This document shows, piece by piece, positions 61,940 through 64,000 of a stretch of 64,000 bases of DNA. This DNA is from Alphaproteobacteria bacterium. Lineage in GTDB: Bacteria; Pseudomonadota; Alphaproteobacteria; CAAHEQ01; UBA3637. The DNA lies in NCBI GenBank assembly GCA_017539265.1, contig JAFYHG010000013.1, forward strand, positions 1 through 64,000, in the 5' to 3' direction. Each line of letters starts with the position of its first letter. The first letter of the stretch is position 1. The position numbers and the translations under genes were made by a program. The notes under the pieces are model-generated. The model did no database searches, was not told where the DNA came from, and saw only the letters and a program-made list of their open reading frames with translations.

Positions 61940-62825
61940 TCAACATTTTGCTTTTGTTGCTATTTTAGGCGCCCCTAATGCCGGTAAGTCGACTTTGGTT
62001 AATCGGCTTGTGGGATCAAAAGTTTCAATTGTTTCCCCAAAGGTTCAAACAACCCGCTCCCGTATTCGGGGAATTTTGGTTGAGGACAATACTGAACTGG
62101 TTTTGGTGGATACACCGGGGATTTTTAAACCCAGTCGGCGGCTTGATCGGGCAATGGTGGCCTCGGCTTGGACAGAGGCTGATGAATCAGATCTACGGGT
62201 TTTAATTGTTGATTCGGAAAAAGGCATTGATAAAAATACCCGTTCTATTATCGACAATTTAAAAAAGAATAAGCAAAAGGTTATTTTGGTCCTGAATAAA
62301 ATTGACCTTGTTAAAAAAGATAAGTTATTGCCCTTAATTGCGGAATTAAATAAGCAACCCATATTTACCGAAACTTTCTTAATTTCTGCCGAAACAGGTG
62401 AAAATACGGATGAATTAAAAAAATACCTGATTTCACGCGCCCCAAAGGGACTTTGGATGTTTCCCGAGGACCAATTATCGGATCTTCCCAATCGTCTGTT
62501 TGCCGCAGAAATTACACGGGAAAAATTGTTCATGCATTTACAACAGGAACTCCCCTACACATTAGCGGTGGAAACAACCCTGTTTCAAGAACAAAAAAAT
62601 GGTATCCGTATTGAACAAACTATTTATGTTGAACGCACCGGCCAACGGTCCATTATCTTGGGTAAAAACGGATCTATGATTAAGAAAATCGGGGCAGCGG
62701 CGCGATTTGAATTATCCAAATTATTGGATGCGCCCGTTCACCTGTTTTTATTTGTCAAGGTCAAAGAAAATTGGCAGGAAGATCCCGCCCAATATCGTGA
62801 TTGGGGGCTTGATTTCAATGCCTGA
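61926..62825 (+). CDS. era: GTPase Era
   Basis: Essential GTPase that binds the 3' end of 16S rRNA in 30S assembly. The 299-residue protein has G1 ILGAPNAGKSTLVN, the switch with TTRSRIRGI, G3 VDTPGIFKP, G4 LNKIDLVKK and the C-terminal KH domain (GQRSIILGKNGSMIKKIGAAARFELSKLLDAPVHLFLFVKVKE). Length and context downstream of rnc are canonical. The last 8 bases overlap recO. Confidence 0.97.
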   Translation: MEINNQHFAFVAILGAPNAGKSTLVNRLVGSKVSIVSPKVQTTRSRIRGILVEDNTELVLVDTPGIFKPSRRLDRAMVASAWTEADESDLRVLIVDSEKGIDKNTRSIIDNLKKNKQKVILVLNKIDLVKKDKLLPLIAELNKQPIFTETFLISAETGENTDELKKYLISRAPKGLWMFPEDQLSDLPNRLFAAEITREKLFMHLQQELPYTLAVETTLFQEQKNGIRIEQTIYVERTGQRSIILGKNGSMIKKIGAAARFELSKLLDAPVHLFLFVKVKENWQEDPAQYRDWGLDFNA

Positions 62826-63492
62826 ATTTAAAACGGAAGAGGCATTGGTTTTATCGGCTCGCCCACTGGGGGAACGGTCTTGGATTATATCCGTCTTAAC
62901 GCAAGAAAACGGACGATGCTTGGGCGTTTTTAACAAAAAAAAGCCCCCTGAGGTCGGGACATTGGTGGCCCTCAGGTGGCGGGCAAGACTTTCCGAACAA
63001 TTAGGTACTTTTTATTTGGAAGAAACAAGCCCCCTATCCGTTTTGTATTTAGATGATGCCAAGAGATTAGCCGTTATTTCCTCCCTCTGCGCATTGTTGG
63101 ATGACACATTGCCCGAACGACAGGCCTTTCCAAATCTTTATGAAAAAATTTTTGAATTTTTAAGCACGCTGGATAATGATGACTTCTTAAAAGGCTATGC
63201 ACTACTAGAAAAAGAGTTATTAACGGAAATCGGTTTCGGGCTTGATTTATCCGGTTGTGCAGGCGGTGGGGATCCTGCAGATTTAGCCTATATTTCCCCG
63301 AAAACAGGCCGTGCCGTCAGCCGCGAAAAAGGCCTGCCGTATCATAGTAAATTATTAACCTTGCCACCATTTTTTTGGAAGGAAACAGAAGCTTCCGACC
63401 AAGATATCCAAGATGCCTTAGCCCTGACGGGATATTTCTTAGTGCAACACACACCCAAGCACAGACTTCCAAAAATTCGGGAAAGACTTTAA
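62818..63492 (+). CDS. recO: DNA repair protein RecO
   Basis: RecO, with RecF/RecR, loads RecA on gapped DNA. The start is ATG 62818, which overlaps the era stop; the longer open frame runs inside era. The 224-residue protein has the N-terminal OB fold (TEEALVLSARPLGERSWIISVLT, GTLVALRWRARLSEQLGTF) and a helical C-terminal domain (YEKIFEFLSTLDNDDFLKGYALLEKELLTEIGFGLDLSGCAGG, then YISPKTGRAVSREKG). Only one Cys of the usual zinc site is visible, as in many proteobacterial RecO proteins. Confidence 0.95.
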   Translation: MPEFKTEEALVLSARPLGERSWIISVLTQENGRCLGVFNKKKPPEVGTLVALRWRARLSEQLGTFYLEETSPLSVLYLDDAKRLAVISSLCALLDDTLPERQAFPNLYEKIFEFLSTLDNDDFLKGYALLEKELLTEIGFGLDLSGCAGGGDPADLAYISPKTGRAVSREKGLPYHSKLLTLPPFFWKETEASDQDIQDALALTGYFLVQHTPKHRLPKIRERL

Positions 63493-64000
63493 TTATTTTT
63501 TCTTTTTTTGTTTTGCGGGCGGCGGATCTGTTATTCGGAAAATTTTGATATTTGTCTTTTTATCCCAATATTCCAATTTAACCCATTTGGGCATTTCTTT
63601 GGTTTCATAATAAACGGCCCCATGGAAATACTTATTCAAATTGGGTTTAAAATCCTTTTTAGCGTCATCATAATAAACGGTTGCCAAACATTGCGGATTT
63701 TGCAAGAATAGAAGCTCTACCCGATGTTTTTTAAGGAGTTCATAAGCTTTGTCATACGGTGCGCCATCCCATTCAATCATGGTCAAATCCAAAATACCCT
63801 GAACATTTCGATCATAAGGTCCACCCAAAACGGGTTTACCAGTCTCCCAATAAACTTCCGGTGCCATGAAAATATCCGTAAAAATTGCCCCTTCGGATTT
63901 GATGTCTTTTATTTTTTTCCATAACTTTTCGGAACCGGAACATGAATACTTCTCATCTTCGGGCGGTTTCTTATCTTTATTGTTTTCCTTTTTATCATTT
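63493..64000 (-). CDS. C-terminal part of a protein cut by the window edge
   Basis: The frame is open from the stop at 63493 to the window edge (about 168 residues), so the internal ATG at 63867 is not a reliable start. Visible parts are a Lys/Pro/Glu-rich stretch (DKKPPEDEKYSCSGSEKLWK), AIFTDIFMAPEVYWETGKPVLGGPYDRNVQGILDLTMIEW, a helix AYELLKKHRVELLFLQNP, and a basic tail (PPAKQKKKK). From memory, the phrase structure (status of origin of a 'residence', then PYxRN-GILD) resembles the periplasmic C-terminal domain of GT-C-like membrane glycosyltransferases; this is a weak inference. The stop meets the convergent recO stop with no spacer. Confidence 0.6.
   Translation of the reverse strand, partial: NDKKENNKDKKPPEDEKYSCSGSEKLWKKIKDIKSEGAIFTDIFMAPEVYWETGKPVLGGPYDRNVQGILDLTMIEWDGAPYDKAYELLKKHRVELLFLQNPQCLATVYYDDAKKDFKPNLNKYFHGAVYYETKEMPKWVKLEYWDKKTNIKIFRITDPPPAKQKKKK

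Overview
The window reads as a chromosomal segment of an anaerobic, AT-leaning alphaproteobacterium, probably a host- or gut-associated relative of the Rhodospirillales (the lineage is inference). Alphaproteobacterial markers seen directly are a circularly permuted two-piece tmRNA gene followed by an SspB-type adaptor, the division regulator MipZ, a secB / Tim44-like / mltA / smr block, the tsaE-amgK-murU-addB-addA block, and an overlapping lepB-rnc-era-recO block. Pyruvate:ferredoxin oxidoreductase (nifJ), a 2[4Fe-4S] ferredoxin and meso-DAP dehydrogenase point to anaerobic metabolism. The genetic code is standard: TAA, TAG and TGA all end recognisable genes. There are no insertion sequences, integrases, CRISPR arrays or rRNA genes.

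Layout. 1-2.4 kb (-): the start of an exported Cys-containing protein and a 693-residue prepilin-like protein with a 4-residue repeat array. 2.4-8.6 kb: family 4 uracil-DNA glycosylase and a membrane phosphoesterase (+), then an unknown, a GNAT acetyltransferase, an SRA-like/HNH nuclease, trxA, a dgkA whose second codon is TAG, and an HExxH protein (-). 8.6-11.7 kb (-): tsaD, smr, mltA, Tim44-like. 11.7-15.7 kb (+): secB, mipZ, pgm, uppP. 15.6-17.4 kb (-): RHH protein, sspB, ssrA, tRNA-Val, two small unknowns. 17.5-26.3 kb: prfC and an unknown membrane protein (+), clpB and a J-domain protein (-), glgA-ddh and a small membrane protein (+). 26.4-33.3 kb: RND adaptor and pump, a small basic protein, a 2H phosphoesterase-like protein, recX (-) and hslO. 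33.3-37 kb (-): Gly/His/Tyr-rich exported protein, smpB, Xaa-Pro aminopeptidase, prmA. 37-53.3 kb (+): zntB-like, ferredoxin, tsaC, lolC-lolD-fabI, degenerate nuclease-like protein, tsaE-amgK-murU-addB-addA, lipoprotein hydrolase-like protein, two exported unknowns. 53.4-57.7 kb (+): nifJ and three small unknowns. 57.7-60.5 kb (-): lipoprotein, small unknown, DUF721 protein, tgt. 60.6-63.5 kb (+): lepB-rnc-era-recO. The right end holds the C-terminus of a protein cut by the window edge.

Genes that work together: ssrA, smpB and sspB (trans-translation and delivery of tagged proteins to ClpXP); tsaC, tsaD and tsaE (t6A tRNA modification); amgK and murU (MurNAc recycling) with mltA, uppP and ddh (cell wall); addAB, recX, recO and udg (DNA repair); clpB, J-protein, hslO, trxA and secB (protein quality control); nifJ and ferredoxin (pyruvate oxidation).

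A marked feature is how often sigma-70-like promoters can be read by eye: TTGACA/TTGACT-like hexamer, nearly always a 17-bp spacer, then a TATAAT-like hexamer. Observations most worth following are the sequon-array prepilin, the ssrA-sspB arrangement, the ATG-TAG dgkA, two enzyme folds with altered catalytic residues, and promoters with palindromes in their spacers.
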